Assembly (NCBI GenBank): GCA_964614585.1
Contig: CAZTLW010000141.1
Span: 1-5,771 of the forward strand
Length of the DNA stretch: 5,771 bases
Source: JAHEFX01 sp964614585
Lineage (GTDB): Bacteria; Actinomycetota; Acidimicrobiia; Spongiisociales; JAENVV01
Direction: 5' to 3'
Made by a program: the position numbers and the translations under genes. How positions within the stretch are numbered: position 1 is the stretch's first letter; every line of letters begins with the position of its first letter. The notes under the pieces are model-generated. The model made no database searches, was not told the origin of the DNA, and saw only the letters and a program-made list of their open reading frames with translations. Shown here piece after piece: positions 4,538 through 5,771 of the stretch.

Positions 4538-5715
4538 TCCGCGGCCGCCGGGTCGTCCTCGGCGTGTCCGGCGGCGTCGCCGCCTACAAGGCCGCCTACC
4601 TCACCCGCCGCCTGCTGGAGGCCGGGGCCGAGGTGAAGGTAGTGATGACCCCGGCGTCCCGACGTTTCATCGGGGCCCAGACCTTCGCGTCGCTCACCGG
4701 TGAGCACCCGCTCACCGAGTTGTGGGGCGCCGACCTCGCCAGTCCCCACACCGACCTCGCCCACTGGGCCGACCTGGTGCTGGTGGCGCCCTGCACCGCC
4801 AACACGCTGGCCAAGCTGGCTGCCGGCGCCGCCGGCGACGCGCTGACGACGACCGTGCTCGCCACCCGCGCCCCGGTCGCGGTGGCGCCGGCCATGCACA
4901 CCGAGATGTGGGAGCACCCGGCCACCGCCGCCAACGTCGCCACGCTCGTCGAGCGTGGCGTCACCATCCTCGGACCCGCCTCCGGCGGTCTGGCCGGTGG
5001 CGACCAAGGGGCCGGCCGGATGCTGGAGCCCGCCGACATCGTCGTCGCCGTCGACCGCCTCTTCGGTGGCCGCCTCGACGGGCGGCGGGTCCTGGTCTCC
5101 GCAGGTGGGACCCGGGAGGCGATCGATCCGGTCCGCTACGTCGGCAACCGGTCGTCGGGGAAGATGGGCCATGCCATCGCCGCCGCGGCTGCGTCCCGGG
5201 GTGCCGAGGTCGTCCTCGTGACGACGCAGCCGGCCACCGCCCCGCCCGGGCTCGAGGTGGTGGCGGTGGAGTCCGCCGCCGAGATGGCCGACGCCGTCTG
5301 GTCACGGGCGGGTGGCGTCGACGTCGCCGTGCTGGCGGCTGCCGTCGCCGACTACCGCCCGACCGATCCCGCTGCCCACAAGCTCAAGCGCAGCGACGGA
5401 CCGCCGACCGTGTCGTTCGAAGCCACGCCGGACATCCTCGCCGGGGTCGTGGCCGCCGCCGACCGGCCACGGTTGGTCGTGGGCTTCGCCGCCGAGGTCG
5501 GGTCACTCGACCGGGCGGCCGCGAAGGCCTCCACCAAGGGCGTGGACCTGCTCGTCGGCAACGACGTCGCCCGACCGGGCAGTGGCTTCGGCACCGACAC
5601 GAACGAGGTGGTGCTGGTCGGCGCCGACGGTACCGCCGAGGCCTGGCCGCTGCTGGCCAAGACCGAGGTCGCCGACCGGCTCGTGGAGCGCATCGCCGAC
5701 CGGTTGGCCGAGTGA
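4534..5715 (+). CDS. coaBC: Bifunctional phosphopantothenoylcysteine decarboxylase / phosphopantothenate-cysteine ligase
   Basis: CoaBC joins cysteine to 4'-phosphopantothenate (CoaB, CTP-dependent) and decarboxylates the product to 4'-phosphopantetheine (CoaC, FMN) in coenzyme A synthesis. The 393-residue product has the N-terminal CoaC flavoprotein domain (1 to about 175): GVSGGVAAYKA (10-20), catalytic His72 in PHTDLAHWAD, PCTANTLAK (86-94), and PAMHTEMW (119-126), where E. coli has PAMN. The flap LAGGDQGAGRM (153-163) has Gly155 where E. coli Dfp has the active-site Cys158. The CoaB domain (about 180-393) has SAGGTREAIDPVRY (189-202), GNRSSGKMG (204-212), AAAVADYRP (268-276), HKLKRSDG (282-289), GFAAEVG (317-323), KGVDLLVGND (335-344) and FGTDTNEV (352-359). 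The GTG start at 4534 overlaps the rpoZ stop (GTGA) with only a weak GAAGA upstream; it gives the normal family length of about 400. Confidence 0.95.
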   Translation: MIRGRRVVLGVSGGVAAYKAAYLTRRLLEAGAEVKVVMTPASRRFIGAQTFASLTGEHPLTELWGADLASPHTDLAHWADLVLVAPCTANTLAKLAAGAAGDALTTTVLATRAPVAVAPAMHTEMWEHPATAANVATLVERGVTILGPASGGLAGGDQGAGRMLEPADIVVAVDRLFGGRLDGRRVLVSAGGTREAIDPVRYVGNRSSGKMGHAIAAAAASRGAEVVLVTTQPATAPPGLEVVAVESAAEMADAVWSRAGGVDVAVLAAAVADYRPTDPAAHKLKRSDGPPTVSFEATPDILAGVVAAADRPRLVVGFAAEVGSLDRAAAKASTKGVDLLVGNDVARPGSGFGTDTNEVVLVGADGTAEAWPLLAKTEVADRLVERIADRLAE

Positions 5716-5731
5716 CGTCGGACCCCCTCCC

Positions 5732-5737
5732 TACACT
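5732..5737 (+). promoter_or_regulatory. Candidate -10 element for metK
   Basis: TACACT matches the -10 pattern at 4 of 6 positions and ends nine bases before the metK ATG. A start seven bases on would make the transcript leaderless or nearly so, consistent with the lack of a Shine-Dalgarno sequence. No -35 box at normal spacing was found (TTGGCC at 5704-5709 is too far away). Weak evidence. Confidence 0.25.
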
Positions 5738-5746
5738 CCCGGCCCG

Positions 5747-5771
5747 ATGACCTGGCTGTTCACCTCCGAGA
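5747..5771 (+). CDS. metK: S-adenosylmethionine synthetase, first eight codons (3' partial)
   Basis: MetK makes S-adenosylmethionine from methionine and ATP. Only MTWLFTSE is present before the window ends, but LFTSE is the family's near-universal opening (continuing SVTEGHPDK in known proteins). metK also follows coaBC in Streptomyces from memory. The gap to coaBC is 31 bases, too short for a SAM riboswitch. The upstream CTCCCGGCCCG contains no Shine-Dalgarno sequence. Confidence 0.8.

Noticed and set aside
5716..5746. SAM riboswitch before metK
   Set aside because: The gap is only 31 bases, too short for any SAM aptamer, and holds no hairpin.

Overview
This GC-rich window reads as a chromosomal housekeeping block from an actinobacterium. 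The strongest clue is the order mihF-gmk-rpoZ-coaBC-metK directly downstream of carB-pyrD-pyrF. From memory this is the arrangement of Streptomyces and its relatives, and mIHF is an actinobacterial nucleoid protein. The pyrimidine enzymes differ from the Streptomyces/Mycobacterium ones, however. PyrD looks like the class 1B catalytic subunit (active-site Cys) rather than the membrane-linked class 2 enzyme. PyrF is the short type rather than the long mycobacterial type. This combination points to a deep-branching lineage such as Acidimicrobiia or a related class; that placement is inference.

Layout, all on the + strand: 1-1603, the C-terminal half of carB (5' end outside the window); 1600-2508 pyrD; 2505-3209 pyrF; 3189-3418, a palindromic repeat element with heptamer arrays at both ends; 3428-3739 mihF; 3690-4304 gmk; 4301-4537 rpoZ; 4534-5715 coaBC; 5747 to the window end, the first eight codons of metK. 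The genes are extremely tight. carB/pyrD, pyrD/pyrF and gmk/rpoZ overlap by ATGA, rpoZ/coaBC by GTGA, and mihF/gmk by tens of bases.

The first three genes make UMP: carbamoyl phosphate (CarB), dihydroorotate to orotate (PyrD), and OMP to UMP (PyrF). The second group joins a nucleoid protein (mIHF), GMP to GDP (Gmk), the RNA polymerase omega subunit (RpoZ), coenzyme A synthesis (CoaBC) and S-adenosylmethionine synthesis (MetK).

The only non-routine DNA is the 230-bp element between the two groups. Five 7-bp units on each side face one another as inverted repeats. The left array encodes the last six residues and stop codon of PyrF. The right array carries a plausible promoter (TTGGTA-17 bp-GATACT) placed so that mihF would be leaderless. 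No defence system, transposase, RNA gene or CRISPR array is visible, and I see no convincing new multi-gene system.
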